Shown here: in pieces, positions 52,050 through 61,231 of the stretch
How positions within the stretch are numbered: the first letter of the stretch is position 1
Layout: each line of letters begins with the position of its first letter
Assembly: GCA_902795135.1 (NCBI GenBank)
Contig: CADBJW010000009.1
Coordinates: 1-64,000 of the forward strand
Source: an uncultured Eubacteriales bacterium
GTDB taxonomy: Bacteria > Bacillota > Clostridia > Peptostreptococcales > Anaerovoracaceae
Length of the DNA stretch: 64,000 bases
Reading direction: 5' to 3'
Made by a program: the position numbers and the translations under genes
Notes under the pieces: generated by a model
The model's database searches: none
Seen by the model: only the letters and a program-made list of their open reading frames with translations
What the model was told of the DNA's origin: nothing

Positions 52050-53249
52050 TTACTTTCCTAATTTCTTGTTATATGCTTCGATACCGAGAGCGATCAGCTG
52101 AGCGCCTCTTCTCATCTTATCACGATCAAGAACGTAAGCGATTCTCATTTCATCTCTGCCAAGTCCAGGAGTCATGTAGAATCCTTCTGCAGGTGCGAAC
52201 ATAACGGTTTCGCCGTTGTCATCAAATTCCTTCAGCAGGAACATGAGAAAATCTTCTACATTGTCTACCGGCAGTTTGGCAGTCAGATAAAATGCGCCGC
52301 CAGGTTTCTGGCAAACAACACCAGGAATCTTCATCAGCTCTTCATAAGCTGCGTCTCTTCTAGCACAGTATTCCGCTTTCATTTCTTCATAGTAGGACTT
52401 ATCCATTCTATAAAGGGCAGCTGCACCGATCTGCTCCAGTGTAGGAACACAAAGTCTTCCCTGTGCCAACTTCAGGATTCCGCTCATGAACTCTTCGTTC
52501 TTGGAAATAATGGCGCCGATTCTAGCACCGCATGCGGAGAATCTCTTTGATACGGAGTCAACCATGATGACTCTGTCCGCCAGATCTTCCAGCATACCGA
52601 AGGAAGTCACTTCTCTGCCATCATAAGCAAATTCTCTATATACTTCGTCGGAGATGATCCACAGGTCATGTTCCTTGGCGATCTCGCCGATGAGCTTCAT
52701 TTCATCAAGGGTCAGAACTCTGCCTGTCGGGTTGCCCGGGCTGATGCAGCAAATTGCCTTTGTGTTCGGCGTAATGGCTGCTTCGATCAGGTCCTTCTTC
52801 GCCCATGCATAGCCGTCTTCTGCTTTTGTAGTCAGCGGAACCAGTTTGCCGTTTACCTGATTGCAGAATGTTCTGTAGTTCGTATAGAATGGTTCAGCGA
52901 TCAAAGCTTCTTCACCAGGATTCAGCAGCGCTGTGAAGATCAGGGTCAGAGCTTCTGAACCGCCGTCTGTGATCAGAAGGTCTTTTCTTTCATAGTGCAT
53001 GTCATACATTTTCATGTAGTCGATCATAGCATCCAACAGTTCCGTAACACCGCCGGATTCTGCATAAGCAATGACCTTCTTGTCATAATTGTTGATTGCT
53101 TCCTTAAAGCAGGCAGGTGTTTCAACGTCCGGCTGACCGATGTTCAATCTGTAGACCTTTTTACCTTCTGCCTCAGCTTCAAATGCATAGGTGTTGAACC
53201 GTCTGATTGGTGAAAATTGCATTGCTGCGACTCTCTTTGATACTTCCAT
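52050..53249 (-). CDS. Class I/II pyridoxal-phosphate aminotransferase
   Basis: A 399-residue fold-type I aminotransferase similar to aspartate aminotransferases. The PLP lysine is in VDSVSKRFSACGARIG, the Asp and Tyr partners in ISDEVYREF, and substrate Arg in the late DEMRIAYVL segment. The preferred amino acid is not clear. AAAGGAGAAAA precedes the ATG. It sits between tlyA and mutS, 7 nt from the latter. Codon choice is more biased than its neighbours, suggesting high expression. Confidence 0.9.
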   Translation of the reverse strand: MEVSKRVAAMQFSPIRRFNTYAFEAEAEGKKVYRLNIGQPDVETPACFKEAINNYDKKVIAYAESGGVTELLDAMIDYMKMYDMHYERKDLLITDGGSEALTLIFTALLNPGEEALIAEPFYTNYRTFCNQVNGKLVPLTTKAEDGYAWAKKDLIEAAITPNTKAICCISPGNPTGRVLTLDEMKLIGEIAKEHDLWIISDEVYREFAYDGREVTSFGMLEDLADRVIMVDSVSKRFSACGARIGAIISKNEEFMSGILKLAQGRLCVPTLEQIGAAALYRMDKSYYEEMKAEYCARRDAAYEELMKIPGVVCQKPGGAFYLTAKLPVDNVEDFLMFLLKEFDDNGETVMFAPAEGFYMTPGLGRDEMRIAYVLDRDKMRRGAQLIALGIEAYNKKLGK

Positions 53250-53268
53250 TTTCCTTTTCTCCTTTAAA

Positions 53269-54066
53269 TTACTCTAAAATTAACTCATCATGTGATGCGT
53301 TGACAACATCTTTTATGTCTATCCCATTATCGCACTTTTTCTTCTTCATGAAAAGCAAATATTCAATATTTCCCTTCGTTCCTTTTACTGGTGAAAACGT
53401 AAGACCATGGGAGTAGAGACCATTCTCTTCGCCATAGGCGATAACCTTTGCAATAACTTCTTCGTGCACCTTCGGATCCCGCACGATTCCTTTCTTTCCG
53501 ACCTGCTCCCGTCCAGCTTCAAACTGGGGTTTTACCAGACAAACAAGGCTCCCCTCTTCGGACAAAAGCTCCGCCGCCACCGGCAGCACCAGTTTCAGCG
53601 AAATAAAGGACACGTCGATGCTGATAAAATCGATTTTCCGTTCAATCAAATTCGTGTCCAGATACCGGACGTTGCACTTTTCCATGTTGGTAACGCGGGA
53701 ATCGTTGCGAAGCTTCCAGTCCAGCTGTCCGTATCCCACATCGATGCAATAAACATGGGAGGCACCGTTCTGCAGCATGCAGTCCGTGAATCCACCGGTG
53801 GAAGCCCCAATGTCCACCGCTGCTACCTGATTTAAGGAAAAATCAAAGGATTTAAGGGCTTTTTCCAGCTTTAACCCGCCTCTGCTCACATAAGGGCACA
53901 AATCCTCTCTCACGGTGATTTGAGCCGACTCAGACACAGGTGTGCCCGGTTTGTCGACCCGCAATCCGTCTACATTGACCAGTCCGGCCATAATCGAAGC
54001 TTTTGCTTTCTCCCGGGAAGGGAAAATCCCCTTTTCTGCTGCTAATACATCAAGTCTTTTCTTCAA
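53269..54066 (-). CDS. tlyA: TlyA family rRNA methyltransferase
   Basis: A 265-residue protein with an N-terminal S4 RNA-binding domain (KRLDVLAAEKGIFPSREKAK) and an FtsJ-type methyltransferase domain (VDIGASTGGFTDCMLQ; the KDKE-type lysine in LVCLVKPQFEAG). Mycobacterial TlyA makes 2'-O-methylcytidine in 16S and 23S rRNA. The older name, hemolysin A, is misleading. It overlaps the end of dxs by 4 nt. The usual next genes argR and recN are not here. Confidence 0.92.
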   Translation of the reverse strand: MKKRLDVLAAEKGIFPSREKAKASIMAGLVNVDGLRVDKPGTPVSESAQITVREDLCPYVSRGGLKLEKALKSFDFSLNQVAAVDIGASTGGFTDCMLQNGASHVYCIDVGYGQLDWKLRNDSRVTNMEKCNVRYLDTNLIERKIDFISIDVSFISLKLVLPVAAELLSEEGSLVCLVKPQFEAGREQVGKKGIVRDPKVHEEVIAKVIAYGEENGLYSHGLTFSPVKGTKGNIEYLLFMKKKKCDNGIDIKDVVNASHDELILE

Positions 54067-55916
54067 CGCGCTAAACCTTTCTTTATCGTATCCGCAATAC
54101 CGGACGCATCCAAACCGTATTCGGCGAAAAGCCGGCTCTGGGAACCGTGCTGGATGAAGCGGTCCGGCCAGCCAATATTAATGATTTTCGTATCATGATC
54201 GGATAACATGGCTTTCATAGTCTCCCCGATGCCGCCAGCCACGACACCATCTTCCAGGGTCACGATCATCGGATACTCGGAAGCCGCCTTATACAGTCCG
54301 AATTTATCCAGTGGTTTGATAAACATCCCGTCAATGACACCGGCGTCAATGCCATCCTCAGCCAAAAGCTCTGCTGCGTCCAGTGCGTTTTGCACCATGG
54401 AACCGTAGGCCCAGAGAACAACGTCCTTCCCTTCTTTCAGTGGAATGGATTTGCCGATCTCCAGTCTGCGACCATCCCCTCTGCGTGCCGTTCCGCGTGG
54501 ATAACGGATGGCGCACGGCGCATCAATGGATTGGGAGAGATCCAGAGCCTGCTCCAGCGTTTCGTCATCCGATGGCGCCATCATGGTCATGTTCGGCAGA
54601 TTCTTCAAATAGGAAATATCGAATAGACCATGGTGGGTCTCTCCGTCTTCTCCAACAATGCCGGCGCGGTCAATGCAGAAGGTCACTGGCAGATTCTGCA
54701 GACACACGTCTTCCACGATCTGGTCGTATGCCCTCTGCAGGAAGGTGGAATAGATCGCCACAAAGGGTTTGAGCCCGCTGTTTGCCATACCTGCCGCGAA
54801 GGTAACCGCGTGTCCTTCCGCGATGCCCACATCAAAGAAACGGTTTTTGTATTTGGTTGCAAAAGCTTTGAGTCCGACGCCGTCGGCCATGGCTGCGCTT
54901 ACCGTAACGATGCGCTTGTCTTTTGCCGCCAGATCCAGCATTTTCTTGCCGAACACGGCAGAATAGGAATCGCCTTTTGACTTGGAAACCGGTTTGCCGC
55001 TGTCCACATCAAAGGGTCCAATGCCGTGAAAGACGTTTGGATTCTGTTCGGCCTTTGAATAGCCTTTGCCCTTCTGTGTGACCGCATGAATAAAGACCGG
55101 ACCCTTGATGCTCTTTGCGTGCTCCAGTGTCTCACAAAGGGCCTTGATATCGTGCCCGTCTACGGGACCGATGTATTTGCATCCAAGCTCTTCAAACAGA
55201 ATGCCGTCAATGACCGCGTACTTGATGTTTTCTTTGGCATGATGAATGCCGGAAACAACGCTGTCACCAATGATTGGTACTTTGGAAAGCCCTTTCTTGA
55301 TCTGGGTTTTTGTATGGATATATTTATCGGTGCTGGTGATCCGTCCCAAGGAACGGGACAGCCCGCCTGTATTCCGTGAAATGGACATTCCATTGTCATT
55401 CAGCAGGATAATCATATTTGTCCTGGAACTTCCCGCGTTGTTCAGTGCCTCAAAGGCCAGTCCGCCTGTCAGCGCACCGTCCCCGATGATGGATACGACG
55501 TGGAAATCTTCACCTTTGATGTCGCGGGCGGTCGCCATGCCAAGTCCAATGGAAATGGAATTGCTGCTGTGCCCTGTATCAAATGTATCGTACTCACTTT
55601 CGCTGGTCTTTGGGAATCCGCTGATGCCGCCAAACTGGCGGAGCGTTTCGAACTCCTGCAGTCTGCCCGTTAAAATCTTATGCACATAACTTTGGTGTCC
55701 CACATCCCAAATCAGTTTGTCAACCGGTGTTTGAAAGGATTTATGCAACGCCAGAGTGATTTCAACCACGCCAAGACTCGGCGCCAAATGGCCGCCGGTT
55801 TTAGATACCGACTGGATCAGGAAATCCCGCAGCTCATAGGAGAGCAGCTCCAGTTCATCATAGTCCATCTTGCGGAGATCTTCCGGGAAATGATGGTCAA
55901 AAAGATAATTGCTCAT
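54063..55916 (-). CDS. dxs: 1-deoxy-D-xylulose-5-phosphate synthase
   Basis: First step of the MEP isoprenoid route, joining pyruvate and glyceraldehyde 3-phosphate on thiamine diphosphate. The 617 residues include IWDVGHQSYVHKILTGR, the TPP motif GDGALTGGLAFEALNNAG, and the transketolase-like EGHAVTFAAGMA and DRAGIVGEDGETHHG motifs. AGAGG precedes the ATG. Gene order xseA-xseB-ispA-dxs-tlyA is standard for Firmicutes. Confidence 0.97.
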   Translation of the reverse strand: MSNYLFDHHFPEDLRKMDYDELELLSYELRDFLIQSVSKTGGHLAPSLGVVEITLALHKSFQTPVDKLIWDVGHQSYVHKILTGRLQEFETLRQFGGISGFPKTSESEYDTFDTGHSSNSISIGLGMATARDIKGEDFHVVSIIGDGALTGGLAFEALNNAGSSRTNMIILLNDNGMSISRNTGGLSRSLGRITSTDKYIHTKTQIKKGLSKVPIIGDSVVSGIHHAKENIKYAVIDGILFEELGCKYIGPVDGHDIKALCETLEHAKSIKGPVFIHAVTQKGKGYSKAEQNPNVFHGIGPFDVDSGKPVSKSKGDSYSAVFGKKMLDLAAKDKRIVTVSAAMADGVGLKAFATKYKNRFFDVGIAEGHAVTFAAGMANSGLKPFVAIYSTFLQRAYDQIVEDVCLQNLPVTFCIDRAGIVGEDGETHHGLFDISYLKNLPNMTMMAPSDDETLEQALDLSQSIDAPCAIRYPRGTARRGDGRRLEIGKSIPLKEGKDVVLWAYGSMVQNALDAAELLAEDGIDAGVIDGMFIKPLDKFGLYKAASEYPMIVTLEDGVVAGGIGETMKAMLSDHDTKIINIGWPDRFIQHGSQSRLFAEYGLDASGIADTIKKGLAR

Positions 55917-55918
55917 AA

Positions 55919-56815
55919 TTAGTTGCCTCTGGTTTCAAGAACTTTCGCCAGATGGACGAACAGTTCTGCGTTGTCATAATAATCTTTCAATGCGTCAATG
56001 GCCATATCGGTCAGTTCTTCTAACCGGGCCTTTGATTCTTCCAGACCAAAGAGGGCTGGATACGTTGCCTTTTTGTTCTCGGCGTCGGCACCGGTCTTCT
56101 TGCCCAGTTCTTCTTCGGAACCAACGATGTCTAAAATGTCATCACAAATCTGGAAGGCCAGCCCCAGATTCTCAGCATAAACGGTCAGATCTTCCAGCGT
56201 ATCGCTGTCTGCACCGCCCAGCTGTGCGCCGGCTCTGACTGCAGCAACAATCAGCGCCGCCGTTTTCGTAATATGGATGTAATCGAGCATCTCTCTGGAG
56301 CAGTTCTTGTCCGCGGCTTCCATGTCCGCAATCTGTCCTGCTACGATGCCCCGGCAGCCGGAGCCTTTGATAATTTCATAGCTGGCGCAGACCCTTCGTT
56401 TCAGGGCCTCTGCATCATCCAGATACAACAGCATATCCCGATTCATAGCCTCAAAGGCTGCAGCTTGCAGTCCATCACCTGCCAAAGTTGCTACGGCCTC
56501 CCCATAGACTTTGTGGTTGGTAGGGATTCCCCTACGCAAATCGTCATTGTCCATACAAGGCAGGTCATCGTGGATCAGGGAATAGGTATGGATATACTCG
56601 ATGGCGCAGGCATAGGGCAGCGCTTCCTCGATATCGCCGCCGCAAAAGTCACAGGCAGCCAAAAGCAATACCGGTCGAATTCGCTTGCCTCCTGCAGAAA
56701 CACTGTACTTCATCGACTCATAGAGCGTGATACTCTTATGATCGATGTCCGGAAGAAAATCAAGAAGATGTTTTTCAAACAATTCCCTGTACTGTTCAAA
56801 AGAATAATCTTTCAT
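55919..56815 (-). CDS. ispA: Polyprenyl (farnesyl/geranyl) diphosphate synthase
   Basis: Condenses isoprenyl diphosphates into geranyl and farnesyl diphosphate for undecaprenol and quinone lipids. The first aspartate-rich motif is HDDLPCMDNDD, the second is ICDDILDIVG, and GKRIRPVLLL near the N-terminus binds substrate. 298 residues. It is 2 nt upstream of dxs and next to xseB. Confidence 0.94.
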   Translation of the reverse strand: MKDYSFEQYRELFEKHLLDFLPDIDHKSITLYESMKYSVSAGGKRIRPVLLLAACDFCGGDIEEALPYACAIEYIHTYSLIHDDLPCMDNDDLRRGIPTNHKVYGEAVATLAGDGLQAAAFEAMNRDMLLYLDDAEALKRRVCASYEIIKGSGCRGIVAGQIADMEAADKNCSREMLDYIHITKTAALIVAAVRAGAQLGGADSDTLEDLTVYAENLGLAFQICDDILDIVGSEEELGKKTGADAENKKATYPALFGLEESKARLEELTDMAIDALKDYYDNAELFVHLAKVLETRGN

Positions 56816-56816
56816 G

Positions 56817-57014
56817 TTATGCCTCCTGTTTCGTTAGGGTCTCTATTTTCTGAGCAGCGTGATCCAGGATCTCGCTGCATTCTTTATAATATTTTATACC
56901 GTCTTCATAGTATTGAATCGCTTCCTCCAAGGACGTGTCCTGGGACCTGAGCTTCTCGGAAGCCTCTTCCAGTTTTTTTAATGACTCTTCAAAGTTTGTT
57001 TTCTTTTCTTCCAT
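56817..57014 (-). CDS. xseB: Exodeoxyribonuclease VII small subunit
   Basis: A 65-residue coiled-coil subunit with NFEESLKKLEEASEKL, SLEEAIQYYEDGIKYYKEC, the family signature. In-frame ATG codons lie at 57020 and 57014. AGGAG is 2 nt from the first and 8 nt from the second, so 57014 is preferred. It follows xseA immediately. Confidence 0.95.
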   Translation of the reverse strand: MEEKKTNFEESLKKLEEASEKLRSQDTSLEEAIQYYEDGIKYYKECSEILDHAAQKIETLTKQEA

Positions 57015-57016
57015 GA

Positions 57017-58228
57017 TCATTGCTCCTGTTTGATGCGGGTGATTTCAGCTTCGGCACGGCCTGAAGCGGTTTGAATATCAACCACTTCGCCCGGTGTCAA
57101 ACCATCGGTGCTGTTTATAATCGTTCCATGGCTGTTATAGACAACCGAATAGCCTCTCGAAAGAATGGCGGTTGGATTCGCCGCCTCATTGAGTTTGCCA
57201 AGCATCATGACTTTCTCCCGCAGGGATTTGATCTTTCCCTCCATTTGATCCGTCATGCCGTCCATCAGCCGTTCTGTCGTCGCCTGTTCGTATGCGATCC
57301 GGTTCTTAATGCCGTTTGCAAAAGCTTCCGGATCCAAGGCGAAAAGCAGTTTTCGCTTATACTCCACCATTTGTTGCAAATCAGCGGATAAGGTTTCTTT
57401 TAAGCCTTTGATATATTCTCGGACTTCCCGAATATCCGGCGCCGCCGTTTCCGCGGCTGCCGTTGGAGTCGCCGCCCGTACATCGGCCACAAAGTCTGCA
57501 ATGGTAAAATCCGTTTCATGACCCACACCGGAAATAACCGGTATGTGGGATGCAAAGATACTGCGTGCAACCACTTCTTCATTGAAAGCCCAAAGATCTT
57601 CCATGGATCCTCCGCCCCGGCCGGTAATGATCACATCAACATCCGGGCGCGCTGCATTCAGGAAGTCGATGGCTTTTGCGATATCTTCCGCGGCACCCGG
57701 TCCCTGCACCAATACGGGGACGATCAGAATGTCCACATAATCGTTCTTGTTCTTAATGGTTCGCGTAATGTCCGAAACCGCGGCTCCTGTGGGAGACGTC
57801 ACAACGGCGATCTTCTCCGGAAATGCAGGAAGCGGTTTCTTATGGGATGCTGCAAAGAGCCCTTCCCTTTCCAGCTTTTGCTTCAGCATTTCAAACTGAA
57901 CCGCAAGCTGTCCCGAACCGTTGATTTCGATGTCCTTCACCTGTAAGGAGTAATAGCCGCCAATCTCATAGACGGAAATGAATCCGGTCACGACGATTTC
58001 CATGCCCTCATCCAATGGACAGGAAAGTTCCTCTTTCTTATAACGGGACAGGAAGCACCGAACCGTACTCGCCTCGTCCTTCAGAGAAAAATACACATTG
58101 CCGGAGTTGTGATACTTCAGGTTTGATACTTCCCCGATTACGGAAACATTCCCCAGGATCGGATCGGTTTTGAGCACCCGGTTGATGTAATGATTCAGTT
58201 GGCTTACCCGTACAGGTTTTAATCCCAT
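57017..58228 (-). CDS. xseA: Exodeoxyribonuclease VII large subunit
   Basis: The catalytic subunit of a single-strand-specific DNase. The N-terminal OB-fold (VSQLNHYINRVLKTDPILGNVSVIGEVS) and the catalytic domain (VVTSPTGAAVSDI, TGRGGGSMEDLWAFN, SGVGHETDFTIADFVAD) are clear. 403 residues. It overlaps the upstream TsaD-like gene by 10 nt. Confidence 0.96.
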   Translation of the reverse strand: MGLKPVRVSQLNHYINRVLKTDPILGNVSVIGEVSNLKYHNSGNVYFSLKDEASTVRCFLSRYKKEELSCPLDEGMEIVVTGFISVYEIGGYYSLQVKDIEINGSGQLAVQFEMLKQKLEREGLFAASHKKPLPAFPEKIAVVTSPTGAAVSDITRTIKNKNDYVDILIVPVLVQGPGAAEDIAKAIDFLNAARPDVDVIITGRGGGSMEDLWAFNEEVVARSIFASHIPVISGVGHETDFTIADFVADVRAATPTAAAETAAPDIREVREYIKGLKETLSADLQQMVEYKRKLLFALDPEAFANGIKNRIAYEQATTERLMDGMTDQMEGKIKSLREKVMMLGKLNEAANPTAILSRGYSVVYNSHGTIINSTDGLTPGEVVDIQTASGRAEAEITRIKQEQ

Positions 58229-59241
58229 ATGTATTTGCCTCCCAGAAGCGCGATGCCCACTGCATTGTCCGAGGAAAGATCCAGATCATCAAAATAGACG
58301 ATCACCCCTTTTTCTTCCAATGCATCGCTTACGGCGCCTCGGATGTATTTGCTGGTTGAAACACCGCCGGACATAATCACATCGCAGATTCCCGTCCGCT
58401 CGCTGGCCTGCAGCAAAAGCTTGATGATTGCGTCGCTGAACCGGTCAAAGATTTCTCTGACCAGTCCATCCGGATCGGTGTCGTCCATATTGTTTTTGAT
58501 CTGGGTATCGATGCCGGACAAATTGAACTGGCAATCGTTAACCTTGATCGGTGTTAGTATATTCGTTGCATGTGACGTTTTCATGGCGATTTCATCCAAC
58601 GCGCTGCCACATGGGAATGGAATCCCCATCTGTACTCCGGCACGGTCCAGAACCTGTCCAAAGGAAATGTCCTTGGAACCTCCAATCAGTTCGATGTGAT
58701 AGATGGTGTTTTCACCGTGAATCAGTTCAAAACTGTCTTCCAGGTCTTCCTGTACGCTTTCGTAGGAACGGTCCGGATCGGCCTGGCTGACCTGCAGCAC
58801 CTCACAGGTTCCTCCTGAAAAGTGACAGGCAATAAAATCATCCAGATAGGACATTTCTGTGAACGCCTTGATGGCCTCGATATGCCCTTCCTGATGAGAA
58901 AAACTGATGGCCGGAACATCCAGAACGGCAGCCAAGGATCTGGCGAAGCCTTCACCGGCTAAAAAGCACGGCATATAAGAGCCTTCTACCGGTCTTGGTT
59001 TCGACGAATAAGCTACGGCGTCGATCTTCTCACCACGGATTTCTTCAAACAGTTCGGGAAGAATCTTGACATGCTGAAACAGAGCTTCCGATTGTCTGAG
59101 ACCTCTTTCGCCCTGTTTTACTGTAAGAAATCTTCTTATGTCACATATGATTTCATCCCGGCTGATCAATGCGAGTGAAGTTTTGTAGTTGCTCGTATCA
59201 ATCCCCAGAATATTTTTTTGAGATTGCTCCAAGTACTCCAT
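58219..59241 (-). CDS. TsaD/Kae1-like ASKHA protein (second-type paralogue)
   Basis: About 340 residues of the Kae1/TsaD fold: N-terminal LGIDTSNYKTSLALI, the HQEGHIEAI motif, which has the HxxxH metal pair of TsaD, FSGGTCEVLQV, and the late MSGGVSTSKYI. It is more divergent than true TsaD and located between xseA and nusB, where Clostridia often carry an extra TsaD-like gene. It might make or modify a tRNA base or be a regulatory partner. The start is uncertain: ATG 59241 overlaps nusB by 44 nt, with a TTG at 59232 as alternative. Confidence 0.82.
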   Translation of the reverse strand: MEYLEQSQKNILGIDTSNYKTSLALISRDEIICDIRRFLTVKQGERGLRQSEALFQHVKILPELFEEIRGEKIDAVAYSSKPRPVEGSYMPCFLAGEGFARSLAAVLDVPAISFSHQEGHIEAIKAFTEMSYLDDFIACHFSGGTCEVLQVSQADPDRSYESVQEDLEDSFELIHGENTIYHIELIGGSKDISFGQVLDRAGVQMGIPFPCGSALDEIAMKTSHATNILTPIKVNDCQFNLSGIDTQIKNNMDDTDPDGLVREIFDRFSDAIIKLLLQASERTGICDVIMSGGVSTSKYIRGAVSDALEEKGVIVYFDDLDLSSDNAVGIALLGGKYIWD

Positions 59242-59614
59242 GAATAAACTTTGCCGAATGATCGGTACTGTATTTCTTCGCAAGATTAATAGCTTCGTTA
59301 ATGACGACTGCATGAGGAACGTCCTGGCTGTATTTCATTTCCCCAACTGCAAGTCGCATGATAGCCAGATCCACCTTTGGCATGCGAGCGGTTTTCCACT
59401 TGGTGCTGTTCACATTGATCTCTTCATCGATTTCATCCAGATTTTCAATGATCTGGTTGAACAGATCGGTGCACCGACTCACATGTCCGCCGGACATCCT
59501 CTCGCCAATAAGACGCACACCTTTGTCAGCAGCGTCCCCGTTTTCTATATCTTTTGCTGTTTCAAGCTCAAACAGCAGTTGCATCAATGTTTCTCTCGCT
59601 TCGTTTCTAGTCAT
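59198..59614 (-). CDS. nusB: Transcription antitermination factor NusB
   Basis: A 138-residue all-helical RNA-binding protein that works with S10 in rRNA antitermination. TRNEARETLMQLLFELE and the C-terminal VPHAVVINEAINLAKKYSTDHSAKFIHGVLG are diagnostic. It overlaps the upstream Gls24-family gene by 8 nt. Confidence 0.95.
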   Translation of the reverse strand: MTRNEARETLMQLLFELETAKDIENGDAADKGVRLIGERMSGGHVSRCTDLFNQIIENLDEIDEEINVNSTKWKTARMPKVDLAIMRLAVGEMKYSQDVPHAVVINEAINLAKKYSTDHSAKFIHGVLGAISKKYSGD

Positions 59615-59951
59615 TTGCTTTTACTCCTTGAACGTGGATATTGACGGCCTGTATCCTGTTTCCCGTCATGAATGCAATTTCCCGTTTGACGTTTTCCTGT
59701 ATGTCCCATGCAACCGAAGGGATGTGACATCCGTATTCCGCGATGATATAAACATCCAGCTCCCTTTCGCCATCAACCTGACTGACCCGGACGCCTTTCG
59801 CGGCCAGCTCTCTTCCCAGGAGACTCTTGTTCAGCAAATCAGAAAACCCGCCTGCCATCTCGGCAACGCCATCGGTTCGCCGGGTGGCGTTTACGGCACA
59901 AATTGCTATGATCTCATCCGATACTTTTAATGATTCTTGTGCTTCAGTCAT
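59607..59951 (-). CDS. Asp23/Gls24 family envelope stress protein
   Basis: A 114-residue protein with the Asp23 fold (SDEIIAICAVNATRRTDGVAEMAGG, DVYIIAEYGCHIPSVAWDIQENVKREI). Members attach to the membrane through partners and are linked to alkaline or envelope stress. Placement directly before nusB is typical in Firmicutes. It overlaps the CNNM-type gene by 8 nt. Confidence 0.93.
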   Translation of the reverse strand: MTEAQESLKVSDEIIAICAVNATRRTDGVAEMAGGFSDLLNKSLLGRELAAKGVRVSQVDGERELDVYIIAEYGCHIPSVAWDIQENVKREIAFMTGNRIQAVNIHVQGVKAND

Positions 59952-61227
59952 CGTTTTCCTCTACAGGCAGCACTTTCATGGTTACCTGTTCAATTCTTCT
60001 GTCTTTCACCGATTTGATCGTGAAAATATAGTTCTCGTAAAAAATTTCCTTACCGATATCATCTTCGTCCGGAATCTCACCGAACATATCGATAATCAAA
60101 CCGCCAATGGTCTCCGAGTCCTCAGACTGCAAGTCGATACCCAGTTCCTCATCGATATCATCAATATCGGTGCTGCCCTCGATCACGTACAGATCTGGCG
60201 CAATCTTTCGGATTTCCTGTTCCTCTTCATCGTACTCGTCATCAATATCACCCATAACTTCTTCGATGATATCTTCCATCGTTACGATACCGCAAAAGCC
60301 TCCATACTCATCGATCAATATAGCAATATGCTGCTTGGTCTTCTGCAGTTCAAAGAACAACGAGTCAATGTTTTTCGTTTCAGGAACAAAGTAGGGCTTT
60401 CGCAGGATGGACCGGATGTCCACGTTGTCAAAGCCTTCTTCTCTGGCTTTGATCAGATAATCTTTTATGTAAAGTATTCCAATAATATTATCGCTATCGT
60501 CTTCATAGACTGGAATTCTGGAATACCGAAGTTCCATTAGTTCATCGATGTAGTCTTCCGCTGGATCGTTGATATCGATGGAAAACACATCGGTTCTCGG
60601 TGTCATGACCTCATAAGCCAGCGTATCGTCAAAGGCAAATACGCCGGTAATCATTTTCTTACCTTCTTCTTTTAATTCTCCGCTTTCGCTGCCCGCCTCC
60701 AGCATCTCAACGATATCCTCTTCGGAATATTCATTATCTTCCACATCTGTCCGCTGACGGAAAATGACAAGCAAAAGAATTGCGATTCCCTTGACAACGA
60801 CCGTCATCGGTTTCATGACAATCGTCAAAAACCTGGCGGCGCCCAGGGTTTTGTTTGCAATGGATTCATCGTGAAGCAATGCAAGCCTTCTTGGGAACAC
60901 TTCTCCAATGGCAAACATCAAAATGCCGTAAACCAGAAACAGAATCAGAAATGAGATCCAAAGGACGGTTTGCTCGGAGAACTGGCTGTTTGCTTTGATC
61001 AGATCGTTCAGGGACCCCAGATACGCCATCAGAATGCATGCTGCTCCAACGGTATAGCACAGCACGTTCAGCGCTCTCAGGGCCAACTCATATTCCGCCA
61101 GATGGTCACGCTTAGACACTTTGTTTACAGATCCGATCGCTCGAATGCTTGTAACAAAAAATCCATTGATTATGATAATCAGTAAAAATACAATTAATCC
61201 CCATAAGGGCCACGGGTCGGTTGACAT
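59944..61227 (-). CDS. CNNM/CorB-type membrane protein with CBS and CorC domains
   Basis: A 427-residue protein often labelled hemolysin. Three or four membrane helices form the DUF21 domain (about 5-145). A CBS pair follows (about 200-325, with VMTPRTDVFSID and IVTMEDIIEEVMGDI), then a CorC_HlyC domain (DDIDEELGI, GGLIIDMFGEIP). Homologues export magnesium or cobalt. Transport is inferred only. The C-terminus is very acidic. Confidence 0.9.
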   Translation of the reverse strand: MSTDPWPLWGLIVFLLIIIINGFFVTSIRAIGSVNKVSKRDHLAEYELALRALNVLCYTVGAACILMAYLGSLNDLIKANSQFSEQTVLWISFLILFLVYGILMFAIGEVFPRRLALLHDESIANKTLGAARFLTIVMKPMTVVVKGIAILLLVIFRQRTDVEDNEYSEEDIVEMLEAGSESGELKEEGKKMITGVFAFDDTLAYEVMTPRTDVFSIDINDPAEDYIDELMELRYSRIPVYEDDSDNIIGILYIKDYLIKAREEGFDNVDIRSILRKPYFVPETKNIDSLFFELQKTKQHIAILIDEYGGFCGIVTMEDIIEEVMGDIDDEYDEEEQEIRKIAPDLYVIEGSTDIDDIDEELGIDLQSEDSETIGGLIIDMFGEIPDEDDIGKEIFYENYIFTIKSVKDRRIEQVTMKVLPVEENDD

Positions 61228-61231
61228 GTAA

